From positions 62,001 to 126,000 of the forward strand of contig MU405283.1 in NCBI GenBank assembly GCA_022836615.1: a DNA stretch of 64,000 nt, given 5' to 3'. The notes beneath the pieces were generated by a model, which was not told the origin of the DNA, did not search any database, and saw only the letters and a list, made by a program, of their open reading frames with translations. A program made the position numbers and the translations under genes. Origin of the DNA: Annulohypoxylon bovei var. microspora (lineage: Eukaryota > Ascomycota > Sordariomycetes > Xylariales > Hypoxylaceae). Positions 24,101 to 36,674 of this stretch are shown here, one piece after another (positions within the stretch are counted from its first letter, which is position 1; each line of letters starts with the position of its first letter).

Positions 24101-26513
24101 GAGAAGGATACCAGTTCGTATGAAGGTACATACGTAGGTATGTACATATATACGACGTCGCAACCCCGTGTCCTCGCGAAAACGAGGATTGGCCAGGTAG
24201 GATGTGGGGAAAGGGAAAAACCGAAGACAGGCAGGGCTGGCTAGCAAAGGACAGCCAGTCAATCAGCCAGCTTTACGCTCCCACAAACTCCGGGGAATCA
24301 AGACTTGCAGTCTCTCGTCCAGCCCGGTCTGGGATGGTGATGTACTGTACATATGTCAATGAGGTCAATGAGGGGAAAAAGAATTGCTGCGCGATCATTG
24401 GTCTTAACTGGGGTTAGGAAAGAAAAATTATTATGTCTGTCAGGGGGCACACGACGCGCGAATAAGTAACAGTAGCGTTCGCCGTTCGCCGTTCTTACAA
24501 AGAATTAGACGCGATTGGATTCAATGAATCTAGTACCAATTCGTTGACCGTTTGCCTCTCATGTACATACGTACATCCATGGATACGACTGCGGAATGCA
24601 TGGCTGCAATATGGCTGCAATACGTGAAGCTGGTCAAGAAAGGAATGCAGGCCATCTCACGATATTACCAACAATTACGCTGCAGGCTTTTCTTGGCTGG
24701 TCATCTTTTCTTCAACCCAAGACTCGACTTAGCAAGGGTTTCCAGGAACAGCTTGACACTGCAATAATAATCCAACGGCAAACGCAACTTCGGCTTTGGA
24801 AAGGTCCCTTAAAGCCGCACCTCCCAGTACGGTCTATCTGGCGGATGCGACCTCGCGACCTGTCTGCCGTATTTATTTTCCTATTTTATTGCTAGTCCCT
24901 GCATATGTACCAGTCCGTACTTGGGAAAATATCCCCGACTTTTGTTCACGAGAGGAGAGGGATAGGAGAGGGAAAAGACAGACGTGTCACCAATAACCAT
25001 ATGGAACGTCGGGACTATTGTTCAATTTGACCGTTTGTCCTATTTCTGATCTTACGATCCCGACTCTTCGCATTGCCTTATTCCGCACTTTGATCCACCC
25101 TGGTTCGTATGTATTTCTTTTACTTTCCTTTATTGTATTTCCAACGACTCACGTTGCGCCTCGATTTCATCCACATCCACATCCCACATGATTCGGCCTT
25201 CATGTGTATGATGCGCAAGAGAGGCTCCTCCCTCTTCGTCCCCGGCATCTCCCCGGCAGACTGACCCCTACCTACGTCTATGTACAGTAGTAGGGTTGGC
25301 GCCAGTCAAACACATCTCTCAGCATTCACTAAAAGTTACCAACGGCTCTCCCACCGGAAGAAAGGCACCTTTCGCTACCCACAGTCGTCTGACTGCCGTC
25401 GCGATACCTAACCCATCCGCCCACTGTACGCTGACGCTGACGACGACTTCGGTCCTTCTCAACTGCTAATCTGCGTAGGGTCGCAAGTTACACAGCTGAT
25501 CTCTCGGCCATCGCGTTCGCATAGAGGCTGACAATAGACCCAACCGTCTACCTATGTAGCTACGTACATATATATCCTCTCTCTCTCACTCACCCATGCC
25601 GGATCTGCGCCTCGTGCCACTTGCAGCATATCCCTAGCACACATAGCCTAGGATAGGGTACCCAGTTAGGTACCTATTTCGTAGCTGGGGCCTAGGATAC
25701 CTAAACTAGCCTACCTAACTAGCCTAACTAGCCTGATCCGTACGTAGCATTTCGTAGCTTGAGGCGAGCGAGCAAGGCAAGGAACTTAAAAAGAGAGAGG
25801 GAGAGAGGGAGTAAAGGAAAGTCGACACGGTACCGCTGTCGGGATCGTCCCGCCCCCGAGAATATCCACCAACGTTCTATTTACTAGGATTCCCTTCCCC
25901 GGGTTTAACGTAGAGGGCGACGATCTTCTCCTCCCCGTTCCTCCTCGCTCTTATTAAGCGGCCCCAGCCAATCTCGCCTGTTTCGGGGCTTTCTCCTCCC
26001 CATCGTCCTTTCGCTAACTAACGTATATACGTTTGTATATCTTCGAACCGAGGGAACTCGGAGTCGGCGTCGATAATTACACTGACTAAATATCCCGCTC
26101 GTTCGATACGCGCGCTGAAGAGAAAAGGAGAGAGAGAAAGCGCCTCGTTTGGTATCGGTACATGTACACCTGTTTAATGTCGGTGGCGTTTCGAGTTTGA
26201 CGAGATATACATACATGATCTCAAATCCCGGAGTTCCGCGACTCGCAGGACGTCTACGATAATCATAAACTAATAAAACCGTTCCGAGTCGGGCGTGGCA
26301 GATTACTCAGTGAAATATTGTCTAGGGAGTCGCCTTACCCAGGCTCATACGAGGGATTAGAGATCTACTACGCGACCATGACATACTTCCCAACCTGAGC
26401 TGGATTCTTCCCCTTTCCTCGACGACTTCCATTGTTGATTATTTATTCAACAGCTCCCTCTTGCAGCAATAGAGGGATTTTTATTTATTTAGCATAGGGC
26501 GGATAGGGTGACT
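21164..26513. other. Gene-poor region of 5.3 kb
   Basis: Both strands are broken by frequent stops and no open frame looks like a protein. The base composition is ordinary, unlike the A/T block further right, so this is not heavily RIP-mutated. Short palindromic words such as tacctaggta (21802) recur, and a small tandem tract lies at 25701-25735. The last 1.5 kb, with CT-rich runs, may be a long promoter and leader for the gene at 26514. Confidence 0.5.
25701..25735. repeat. Short degenerate tandem tract of ctaactagc
   Basis: Imperfect copies of a 9-nt word (ctaaactag, cctacctaactag, cctaactag) run head to tail. Probably polymorphic; no function is apparent. Confidence 0.5.
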
Positions 26514-27959
26514 ATGGTCGTCAAGCTAGATGCGCACCAGAAGTCCCTGGAAGCCTTCGGATTGCCTTGGACCTCCTGCCATTCGCGCCACCCGGACGAC
26601 GAGCCGGGTCTGGGGAACAGCAGTAAGTCGCGCTACTTCAGGATCAGCGCGTCGGCGCCCCCTTCGCCACCAAGCCTCTTCCAAGTTTTGAAAGCCGGCG
26701 GTGGTAGCGGCGGAAGTAATGGCGCCGGTGGCAATAGTAGTCACAATCGTGCGGACCGTAGAACCGCTGGCTCTAGACCTCGTTTAGCGAAGATCCAGAT
26801 AGAGCTTCAGCCATGTCAACCTCCGACGTCGCGTTCGGCATCGCCGTCGGCGGAGGTACCGGTCGATAGTCGGCCGAAGCCGAAAAAGGCAAACTCGGCC
26901 CCGGTAGTTTTACAATCGCAATTCCAGCCCAGCATCGATATCAAAGGGATAGAAGAGCGCAGAAGTAATACGCCGTCCCCAACTAGGGCAGACGCGACGC
27001 CTTCTCGGCGATTGACGGCAGTCGCGCCGAATGGGGGGCCGCGAGTGGAAGGAGCGAAAACAACGCCGGTCTTCTGCTTCCCCCGCGAAGCGTTTACTAC
27101 GCCGTCCGCTCTTTCCCTCCGACCCGCAAAGCGGGAACGGGCGCTGCACGACGTGGATGGGCCCGGCACGGGCGAACTCTCGTGCAAGAAGCGACGGCTG
27201 CGACTGCACCTGGTAACAAGCCGGCTTTCGCAGCCGTACAGCTGGCCCGCGACGCACATTCTGAACCGCGAGAGCGGCGACGACTCGCCGGTGCTCAGCC
27301 GGTTCCTCAAGTTCGCGGCCGTCGGCGCGCTAAAAAAGGCTGGCCACCAGAGCGCGCTCGTGCGCAAAGCCGCTATTCTTAATAGAGTGCGCATCGGGGT
27401 GCGCCACGCCGCCGTGCTCAGGGGCCACACGGTGATCGCGGGCATGGCTGCCCGAGGGGATTTTCTGAGCCACGGTTTACAGCTAGTGACTACTTCGAAT
27501 AACGCAACCGGGGCGCGGTTCCCCGGCCTCGCGCCTAACCCATACGATCACCCGATGCCGCCGGCGTGGCGGCCACACACAACGACTTTCCACCCGTCGC
27601 CTCCCAATTCGACCCCTCCGGATCGGGACGATTCCGCAAGCGGTTCAGAGAGCACAACTCCTAGCCCGGCGACAACACCTCCACTGTCTTCACCGGCGCG
27701 ACCGAGTGTACTTGCAAGACCCTTTTACCTACCGGAAGATGAGGATGAGGGGGTTGCATTCCCCTCGCCAGATCTCGAGACTCGATATGCGGATCTCTCA
27801 GACGATGACCTGGACGACGTGTACGCAGACTTTGGTGTATTATTTGGTTCTGGGTCGCGGTCGCCGGAGGGCAGTAGTGGAAGTAGTGAAACGGCTGGTG
27901 GAGAGCATTTCTATGAGGAGTACCTGGACGAACTGGATGGAATACGGTGGATAGCATAG
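26514..27959 (+). CDS. Intronless, largely disordered protein of unknown function, 481 residues
   Basis: A single long frame starting at ATG 26514 and ending in TAG. I do not recognise it. The N-terminus (MVVKLDAHQKSLEAFGLPWTSCHSRH) looks ordered; residues about 60-230 are Ser, Pro, Gly, Arg and Lys rich. A middle part, about 250-330, is mixed and could fold (LSRFLKFAAVGALKK). After a Pro/Ser/Thr-rich linker the last 70 residues are strongly acidic (LSDDDLDDVYADF) and end in YLDELDGIRWIA. An acidic C-terminus after basic disordered sequence is often seen in regulatory or chromatin proteins, but there is no DNA-binding domain. It has an unusually long gene-free upstream region, and the A/T block begins 500 nt downstream. 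Confidence 0.65.
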   Translation: MVVKLDAHQKSLEAFGLPWTSCHSRHPDDEPGLGNSSKSRYFRISASAPPSPPSLFQVLKAGGGSGGSNGAGGNSSHNRADRRTAGSRPRLAKIQIELQPCQPPTSRSASPSAEVPVDSRPKPKKANSAPVVLQSQFQPSIDIKGIEERRSNTPSPTRADATPSRRLTAVAPNGGPRVEGAKTTPVFCFPREAFTTPSALSLRPAKRERALHDVDGPGTGELSCKKRRLRLHLVTSRLSQPYSWPATHILNRESGDDSPVLSRFLKFAAVGALKKAGHQSALVRKAAILNRVRIGVRHAAVLRGHTVIAGMAARGDFLSHGLQLVTTSNNATGARFPGLAPNPYDHPMPPAWRPHTTTFHPSPPNSTPPDRDDSASGSESTTPSPATTPPLSSPARPSVLARPFYLPEDEDEGVAFPSPDLETRYADLSDDDLDDVYADFGVLFGSGSRSPEGSSGSSETAGGEHFYEEYLDELDGIRWIA

Positions 27960-28458
27960 GGAGCATGGGATAGGAGATATTTCTCGGCGTGTTGTTTGTT
28001 TTTAGGATCTTTTTTGACTAGGTGTTCTTGAACCCGGATGAAGGAAGCAAAAAATGGCGCTAGGGTTACCGGCGACGGAAACGAGATTGTGTTGAAAAAT
28101 AAGGGATACCAAATATGTCGTTCGTGGGAATAGAAACCTACTGCGGCCTCACGGCAACTTTGAACAATTCAACGCTTAAGTTAACAAGCTGCAAGAAAAG
28201 AATAAATGCTTTACAAGATAGGTACGTGTGGTGGAAATGCAGTCGTCAGTTTAATTCCCTATAATAACAGAGGAATGATTCGTTGCTGAACCTTTCCGCC
28301 AGGTCTTAGAGGACGGCAGTATATGAGAGCGTCTCAGGAGACGAGATGTGGACGCTCCAAAATCCTTGTTCGATGTATGATAAATATAATCGCTTTTTTG
28401 TATATTAGCTGAAATAAGGGCAGGTCTTTACGCTTTATAAAGAATTGGACTTAAATCT
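27960..28458. other. Intergenic, 3' flank before the A/T block
   Basis: Ordinary composition up to about 28380, then a change to A/T-rich sequence that coincides with the terminal inverted repeat starting at 28459. No gene seen. Confidence 0.5.
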
Positions 28459-28515
28459 TATAATGGTATGCATTAAGTTTAAACTTATTTTATATACCCG
28501 AAAGTTATGTTAAGC
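28459..28515 (+). repeat. Left terminal inverted repeat of the outermost element
   Basis: Matches the reverse complement of 43400-43456 at 46 of 57 positions without gaps; 10 of the 11 differences are transitions. The core tgcattaagtttaaac is identical in both copies. Confidence 0.75.
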
Positions 28516-29422
28516 AAGTTATTAAGCCGTATTTAAAAATGTAAATATCGTTGTTTTTTAATATTTTATATATTAACTTTTTATATTTATTATCGTTTTT
28601 ACCTTTTACGGCATTAAATTTAATAACGATTATAAAATATTTTTATTTATAATTTATTATATTTTTTAAATTATTCGTATAAAATTTTTAAATGTTTTTA
28701 CGTTATTTAATATTATTTTTAATTTTAAATGTAATTTATAAATTTTATATTTTATAATAAATTATAAATTTTTAATAAAATTTAAATTTAATAAATAAAA
28801 TAATTATATTATAATTTATATTTTTATTTTATTAAAAAATTATTATATAATTTATATTTTATAAATTAAAATATTATTATATATAAATATATTATTAAAT
28901 TATAAAAAATCAAAGAAAAAAGCTTTATAAAAATCGTAAATAACTTTTAAAATAACTTTTTTTTAAATTAATTCGAAATTACCGTTAAAAAACATAAAAT
29001 TAATTTTATAATATTAATTAAATTTAATTTATAATATTTTTTTTATTTTTTTATTATAATATATTTTTTTTATATTTTTTTTTTAAATTTATATAATTAA
29101 TAAATTAAACGTTTAAATTAATTAAACTTTAATATTATATTTAATAATGCATTCGTTAATTTAATAAACGTACCGCCATTATTTAATTATTTATTTTTTA
29201 TATTATTTAATTTATTATAATCGTTTTATAACGTATTTTTTTATAAATAACGGTCGTTTTTTTTAAAGTTATTTACGTTTATTTATTTTTTAAAAAAAAT
29301 ATTATATTAATTTTAATTTAACTTTATTATTAATTATATTAAAAAATTTTTAATAATTAATATAAAAGTTTATATAATTTATAATATTATAAATATAATT
29401 TTATTTTTTTTTAAAAAGTTTT
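28516..29422. other. RIP-mutated interior of the outermost element, left part
   Basis: Extremely A/T-rich, with stops in every frame. I could not recognise a protein remnant. Its counterpart is 43101-43399 on the right. Confidence 0.5.
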
Positions 29423-29736
29423 CGTTATTACGGGTCGAAAACCCGGAAAGTTAATTAAAATAAAAATTAACGCGAATTTACATTATAATTATAAACGTAA
29501 TAAATATAAGTTTTTATAATAAAGTTATTAATAATTTTAAATAAGTCGTGGAAATTATTAAAACATGTATAAAAAAAGTTTCCACGTTAATTAATTTAAT
29601 CCACACTTTTAAATATAAATATTATAATTTTAAAAATAAAAAATTATTATTTTTCCTTTTTTTTTTATTAATAAAAATAATTTCATTTTTAATTTTATAT
29701 AATATAAGTTTATTATTATTTATAAAAATCGTTATA
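29423..29736 (+). repeat. 5' LTR of outer Gypsy element
   Basis: Aligns with 42788-43100 almost without gaps. For example ttacgggtcgaaaacccgg here corresponds to ttataaattaaaaacttaa there, entirely C-to-T and G-to-A changes. Confidence 0.85.
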
Positions 29737-31894
29737 TATTTTTATTAATTATTTTTTAATTAATAAAAATCTTTAAAAAAGCATTTATCGTGTTAAATAA
29801 TAATTTAATATATAAATACCTTTTAAATAATAAACGATTAAAACTTTATAATATTTATTATTTTTTATTAATATAATTTAAATATATATAAATTTTTTAA
29901 TAACTTTTTTAATAATTTTATAATTAACTTATTAAATAATTTTAATTCATTTTATAAAACCAAAGAAATAATTTTAATTAAAAATAAATATTTAATTTAA
30001 ATTAATAAATAAAAGGATTTTTTAATATATGTAATTATATTAAATTTTTTCATTTCGGAAAATATAACATATTTTAAATCGAAGAAAAATAAATGTTTAA
30101 AGATTATATTTTTAATTCCGATTAAAAAACGGTAACGTTTAATATAATGGTTTAATATAAAAAAGTTTAATGGGTTATATAATAATAAAGCTTTTATTTA
30201 AGTTTTAATTAAAAAATTTAAAAATAAATAATTAATTTAAACCGTTTATTAAAACTTAATTAAAATGCGTTAAAATATTTTTTAATATTTTAATAATTTC
30301 TTTATTAATTTTAAAAGTAAGTTAATTTTAATTAATAAATTAAATTAAAAAAAGGAAAATAAAATCGGTTATATTAATATAAGGTTAAATAATAAATTAA
30401 AAAACATTTTTATAATAAAAAAATTAAATAAAAAAAATTATAATAAATGGGTAATTAAAGTTAACGACGTAATAATTAAAATGGAAAAAACATCGGATTA
30501 TAAAAAGAAAAATAACCGTTTTATAACCATTTAATATAAAAGAACACTTAATTAAAAAGTTATTAATTTTATTAATATAATAATTATTTAAAAATAAAAA
30601 TTAAAGTTTAACGAAAACGGAAATATAATTATAAGTGAGATAAATTATATAATTTTAATTATTATAATAATTATAATAATAAGTTAAATAAATAACTCGC
30701 ATTAAAGTAATAATAATTTATTAAAAGTATAATAAAAATTAAATTAAAAGTTTAAAAAACTTAAAAAAAAAAATAAATGTACCCGTTATACGAAAACAAA
30801 GCACTTTATAATAATTTATTTATTATTTCGAGCCGCATTTTAATTAAACCGTAATAACGAAAATAATACATTATAAATGATTATTATAAAAACTTAAAAT
30901 AATCGGAATATTAAAAATGATTATAAATTATTAAAATATTCGGAAAACGAATAACTTTTAAATAAAATCGCGTTTAAAAATTAATATTAAAACTTATAAA
31001 TATTAAAAAAGCTTTAAATAAAATATATACCATTTTTTTTTTAATTAAAATTTTATTAAATAAATAAAAGTTTATTAATACGTTTATAAATTTAAAATAT
31101 TTAATATATTTAATATTTAATAAAAAACTTATATAATAAATAAAATTACCGCGTATATTTATTTAAAAAAAAATTAAAATTAATTAAAAATAAAGAATTT
31201 TATACGATTAATACATTTATATATGTAAAAATTAATATAAACGGTAAAAAAAAACGAATATAAAGTTATATTATTTTAAATTTTATATTTTTTTTAATAT
31301 TAAAAAAATTATAAATGGAATAAAATAATGTTATTTATAAAACGAAAAAAAAGTTAATTAAAATAAATTTTAAAAAATATAATTTAATAATATATAAAAA
31401 AGGTTAAAACATTATTTAAATATTTTATAACGTTAAAATAAAATACTTATAAATTAAAAAAGTTAAACATGTAATAAGAAATGTGTTTTTAATATTCGTG
31501 GTTTAAGAAAAAAAACGTTAATATAAAAAAAATAATAAAAACATTTAAATTTTTAATACTATTATATAAAATATTAACATTACATTAAAAAAAAAAAAAA
31601 GTTTATAATTAATTAAATTTAAAAAACGTTATTTAATAAATTAAAAAATTAAATTAAAAACTTTTTAAATAATAAAAATACAACGTTATTACCATTAAAA
31701 CCAAGGTTAAATATTAAAATTAACTTATAAAAAAACGATTAAAAAAAAAAAAAATCCCATAAAAGCCTTTATATAATATATTAAAAAAAAAACTTTTAAT
31801 ATTATAAAAAACCTTAATAAATTTATTAAATAAAAAATAAATTAAAACTAATAATTCATTAAAAAAACATTAATATTATTTATAAAAAAATTAA

Positions 31895-32259
31895 AAAATA
31901 ACTTCCGATTTTATATAAATTATAAAACTTTTAACGTTATTTTAATATATAATTATTATTTATTATCATTAATTAAAAAAACCTTATAATCTTTTTATAA
32001 GGTTAAGTAATTAATTAAAATTAACGTTAAAACCACATTTTATAAATTATAAATAAAAAAAAAAAAAAAAAAACCGTTTTTTACATTTAATTTAAAGTTT
32101 TTAAATAATTAATTATATTTTTCGAGTTATATAAAACGTTAATAATATTTTAACATTATATTAATAAAACTTTATTTAACTTTTTAAATAATTATTATTT
32201 AATATATATAAATAACGTAATAATTTATTTAAATAAATTTTATAAAAACCATATAAATA
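31895..32259 (+). pseudogene. Outer Gypsy reverse transcriptase, first half
   Basis: In one frame the stop-ridden translation follows the Ty3/Gypsy RT: LRF-type start, then a YNYYLLSLI stretch matching the usual RYPLPLI, then YINNVIIY matching YIDDIIIY, then NHINKV. It is cut at 32264 by the nested element and resumes at 40283 as KMVLKRFNN in the same frame once the 5-nt duplication is discounted. Confidence 0.8.
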
Positions 32260-32264
32260 AAGTT

Positions 32265-32480
32265 TATTACGGCGAATAAATTTTAAATTAAAATAAAACT
32301 TATGCGACGGTAAAATTACGTATTTTATTAACGAGAATATTTAAAATAAAAAATTAAAAAAAAAGAAATTACGAAATGGTTTCTTTTAAAAGGTTTTTAT
32401 ATATTAATTTTATAACCGGGATATTAATTAATTACTTTATTAATATATTTTAAAAATAACGGCAATTAAACGTTATTATA
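32265..32480 (-). repeat. 3' LTR of the inner Gypsy element
   Basis: 216 nt, same length as its partner. An A-rich tract on the minus strand just inside (32481-32495) may be the polypurine tract, consistent with this being the 3' LTR. Confidence 0.85.
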
Positions 32481-35089
32481 TAATTTTTTTTTTTGAAAAA
32501 AAATTTAATTTATAAAAGGAATAAATTATTTATTAATGCGTTTACGGTTTATTCCTTTAATTTTCTTTTTTTTTATCATGGGTAAATCGTTTTTATTTAT
32601 TATTTTTAATATTTTATTTTTTACGGCGGTTTCGATTTATTGCCGGAGTTTAACCGGGGGACCGGCGGCTTTAAAATGTAAATTATAAAAGTTTTTTATT
32701 TTAATTAACGCATTAAAAAAATCCTTAAAAAGGTATTACGTTAAATTAAAATTATAATTTATTTAATTTATTTTATATTAAAATTTTCTTTTAAAAAACT
32801 TAAAATTTAATATTTTAAATATTTCGTATTTTTATTTTTTATTAATTTTTATTAAAAACAAAGGATTTATTATTTATTTTAAAATTAAGTTATTTAAAGC
32901 TTTAATTAATTAATTTGCGTTTAAAACCCGATAAATTTTCATATTTAAAAGTAAATTAATTTTAAAAACGTTGCGATAAAACTTTATTAACATTTTAAAA
33001 AAACTTATTATCGGGTAATTTAAACCGTTATAAAAGCGATTTATTTATTAATTACTTTTATAAATATATATTTAATCGTTTATTATTTAATTTATTAATT
33101 ATTTTTTTTTATTAATTTATTTATTTTAATGATTTTATGTTAATAAAAAGTTTTTACGGGTTTATTATATAATAAAAGTTTAATGTTTCGTTAACGATTA
33201 AATAATGGTACGGTTAAATTTTTTTTAAAAGGTTTTAAATTTATAAGTGCGGGTTTATTAATTAAAAATTATTTTTAAAACGAATTTTATTTTTATTTTT
33301 ACGAAGGAAAGCTTTATGTTTAAATGCGGTTAAATAACGTATGCGAAATTTAAATAAAATAATATCTTCGATTAATTATTTTAAAAATAATCCACGAAAA
33401 ATCGTAATTTCATTTAAATAAATTAATTAAAAATTTTTATTTAATTATTAAATTACGGGTGTTTTATTATCGATTTACGAAAATCCATTTTAATAAATTT
33501 AATTAATTCGTTTAAAAAAACGGTTACGAATTAAAAACTTTTATTAAATATAATTATTTTAAAAGTTTTATAAATACGTTAAATGTATTTATAATATAAA
33601 TTTACGAATTACGCGGCGGTATAAGTTTTATACGTAAATAACGAAAAAAGTTTTTTATTTAATCGGTCGACGATTATTAAAATCGAGTCGAACTTTTTAC
33701 GATTAAAAGGTATAAATTTAAAATTTATTAAAATATATTATTATATTTATTCGTTAATAAAAAGTGGTTAAAATAAATTTATTAATTTAATTTTAAAGTT
33801 TTAATTTTTTCGGTATTATTTATAATGAACGTAATAACGGTTTATAAACGTTTTTATATTAAATTATAAATATTTTTTTAATATTATTATATATATTTTA
33901 TTTCGATTTAAATGCGTTCGATTTAAAAGACGGTGGAATTTATCGTATAATTTAATGCGAAGTTTTTTATTATTTAAAATTATTAATTTTTTTTTTAAAA
34001 ATAATAATTTATTTCGTAAAACGTATTTATTTATTTTTTTTTAATTTATTCGCGTTGCGCTTTTAATTTAATAACGTTTCGATTAATTATTAAAATAACG
34101 TCGATTAATTTAATATTTTAAAATGGTTTTTTTTTAAAAATTTTTATCGCGGTTAAAATATATTAAAAGTTAAAAAATAATAAGTTTATTAAAGGTTTAT
34201 CGGTTAAAAATTATAAGGGATTTATTTTATCGTGGAATATTAAAAAAGGTAATAAAATAACGGATTAATTATATTTTTTAATTGTTTTTTAAATGGTTAA
34301 GTCGGCCGCTTTTCGGGATAAAACGTTAATTATTATATTTTTTTTTTTCGGGCGATAATGTAATTTATAATTAAATTAAAATAAGTGTTTATTTTAATTA
34401 ATTTAACGAAAGTTTAACGTTTTTTTAATAACGAAATATTATAACGTTTAATGGTTTATAAATATATCGAATTTATTATTTAACGAAATAAATATATGTT
34501 TTTAAAGTTTCGTCGTTATTATAATAACGAAAAGTTTTTTATTATAAATGAAATAATTATATTTTAAAAAAATTATTATTTTAAAAAAAAAAATTATTAA
34601 ATGTTAATTTCTTAGTTTATTTAATTATAAAAAAGTTTCGGAAATTATTTCGTTAAAAGCGTTAATTTTTAATTTAATTTTTTAATTTTTATAAAAATAT
34701 TTTAAAATTAAAAAAATGGTTAAAATTATTTTTAACGTTTTAAACGTTTTAATGTATTCGTTAATTTAAATTTAATGCGAAGCGGCGGTGAAAAAATGTA
34801 AAAGCTTTATAATTTAATTATATTTCGATACGAATTATTAATAAAAATTATAAAAGCTTAAAAACGATTAAAGTTTTCGGATTTAAAAAAATGTTTTTTA
34901 ATTTTAAATCGTTTTAATTTTATTTTAATTAACGGTTACATTAAAAATAAAAATAATAAATCTTAAGAATTTAATTTTCGTGATTAAAAATTTGTTTTTT
35001 TAAATATCGATTTATAAGTTAACGGAATGTAAACGTTTTAATATTTATCGCACATGGTATTCGTAAAAGAATGGGTTTTTTAAATAAAT

Positions 35090-35455
35090 TAAAATATTAT
35101 TTATATACGTTATATAAAAGTCGTTAAAAAACGAAAAAAAAACTTAATTAATATACCTTTAAAACGTATTAAGTTTATTATTTAATTTAAAAAAAAGCAT
35201 GTAATATTTATACGATTCGAAACGGGTTTAAAAAGTAATAAAGTTTTTTAAAGCGAAGTTCATTTTAATACGATAAAAAGCTTAATAAATATCGAACTTT
35301 ATAAAAATTTTAATTTTAAAGATTTTTTTTAACGTTTTATTAATTAAAAGGAAAAAATAACGATTTTTTTTAATGCAAGTATTTAATTTTTAATAATTAA
35401 CATAAAACTTTAAATTATTTTTTAATTTTTTCGTAAAAAAAACGGGGGATTTATA
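35090..35455 (-). pseudogene. Inner Gypsy reverse transcriptase remnant
   Basis: Read leftward in a single frame, the translation follows Gypsy RT from the PVLFVKK region, through an RYPLP-like block, to TRFESYKYYMLFFKL (matching TRFGSYEYLVMPFGL) and YITYINNI (matching a YIDDI catalytic core turned to NN by G-to-A changes). About ten stops interrupt it. Confidence 0.8.
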
Positions 35456-35947
35456 TTTAATCGTATTAAATACGATTTATTTTTTACGTAAATAATTTAA
35501 TAAATATTCTTTTAAAGCCCGTAAATGTTTCGTATTTATATTATAAAAAAGGTGTAATTTAATGGGGTTAACGCTTTTTTTTAAATTTATTTTATGGTCG
35601 GAAAGTTAATAAAGCGGTAATAAATCGTTATTTTTTTTTAAAAATATTTTAATTAAATTATATAAGTAAAAAGGGAGCTTTTCCATAATTTGCTTTTAAG
35701 TAAAATCGTTTTTTTATTATAATTCTTTTTTAAAAATTAAATTAAATTTTTAATAAAATAAAATAAAAACGTTTAATAATTTATAAATTATATTAAAGTT
35801 TTATTAAAAATATAACATTTTTTTAATAAACGTTAAATTTAAAATTAAATAAACGTTTATAATAAATAATAATATAAAATGCATTAAAAGTTTAACGAGA
35901 AATTAAAAAAAAAAAAGCGGGATAATAACGGAAAATTATTAATTTAT

Positions 35948-36136
35948 TGAAGGCAATAAGTCACGATGTGTTTGCGTGTAATACTGTGTGATGTATTATG
36001 ATCTTATGGTTGTATGAACGTACAAATTACCAGCTTTTAATCCCAAGTAGACGTAGCCTTATATGGCATAAGCCACATAAAGCCACACAAAGCCACAAAG
36101 CGTCCTTTAGCCAGTAAAACCCTTTTACTGCCAACA
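35948..36136 (-). repeat. LTR of the mini-element, lightly mutated copy
   Basis: Aligns to 37432-37620 over all 189 positions without a gap. About 50 positions are C or G here and T or A there; three run the other way, each at a CG in the partner that is TG or GT-context here. No transversion was seen. Confidence 0.88.
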
Positions 36137-36185
36137 CGCTTTCTTGGCGCCAGTGCCATCCAAAACACTATTTTCAACCTTATTA

Positions 36186-36290
36186 TCGGCCTTTTTTAGC
36201 CCTGATTCGGCCTTTTCCAGCCCTAATTCGGCCTATCTCAGCCCTGTTGTCGGCCTTTTTCAGCCCTGTTTGGCCTTTTTCAGCCCCTAG
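36186..36290 (+). repeat. Minisatellite, five units of 20-22 nt
   Basis: Units starting at 36186, 36207, 36228, 36250 and 36270 follow the pattern tcggcctttttcagccctgt with a few changes each. It lies between the spared LTR and the gag remnant inside the mini-element. Confidence 0.8.
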
Positions 36291-36554
36291 CTATCGCCAT
36301 GTACATTGTAAAGATCTCACTACTGCTCATACTCTTACCCTCCAGGGGTTTAGCTGGCTAGTTATCGTGATAAACCACAACATATCTTGATCCTTCCAAC
36401 GATCCTGCACAAGATTCTGCAAATAACCAGCCATACAGCCTTGCGGCTCCGTTGCTTAGTAACGCTCTCCATGCTTCAACGTTCAAAAGATTACCTGCAT
36501 CGGCTTAAAGGTGCCTGCCGATCCGTCAATCTCGTGGGCTTCGCCACTGCTACG

Positions 36555-36674
36555 GCAGTCTCGGCGAATGTGTCCAAGCTTTCCATACTTCTAATATCTC
36601 TTGTTATCCCGGTCCTTAGCAATGTGGTTGTTATCCTTGCCAGGTGCTTTGTTGATGCGGTTGCGAAACTCTAA
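36555..36674 (-). pseudogene. gag zinc-knuckle remnant
   Basis: Read on the minus strand, the sequence gives a basic stretch (FRNRINKAPGKDNNHIAKD) followed by a C-x2-C-x4-H-x4-C type knuckle ending KLGHIRRDCRS. Its first two cysteine codons now read TAT and the residue between is TAG, each one G-to-A step from a Cys or Trp codon. His and the last Cys survive. This is typical of Gypsy or copia gag nucleocapsid; the protein is broken. Confidence 0.7.

Noticed and set aside
22000..25000. Possible tRNA or decayed gene in the gene-poor region.
   Set aside because: I found no T-loop plus acceptor pairing for a tRNA and no protein-like frame on either strand.
29548..29748. 66-residue Lys/Ile/Phe-rich open frame inside the A/T block.
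   Set aside because: It lies within the left Gypsy LTR, and its composition is what A/T-rich DNA gives by chance.
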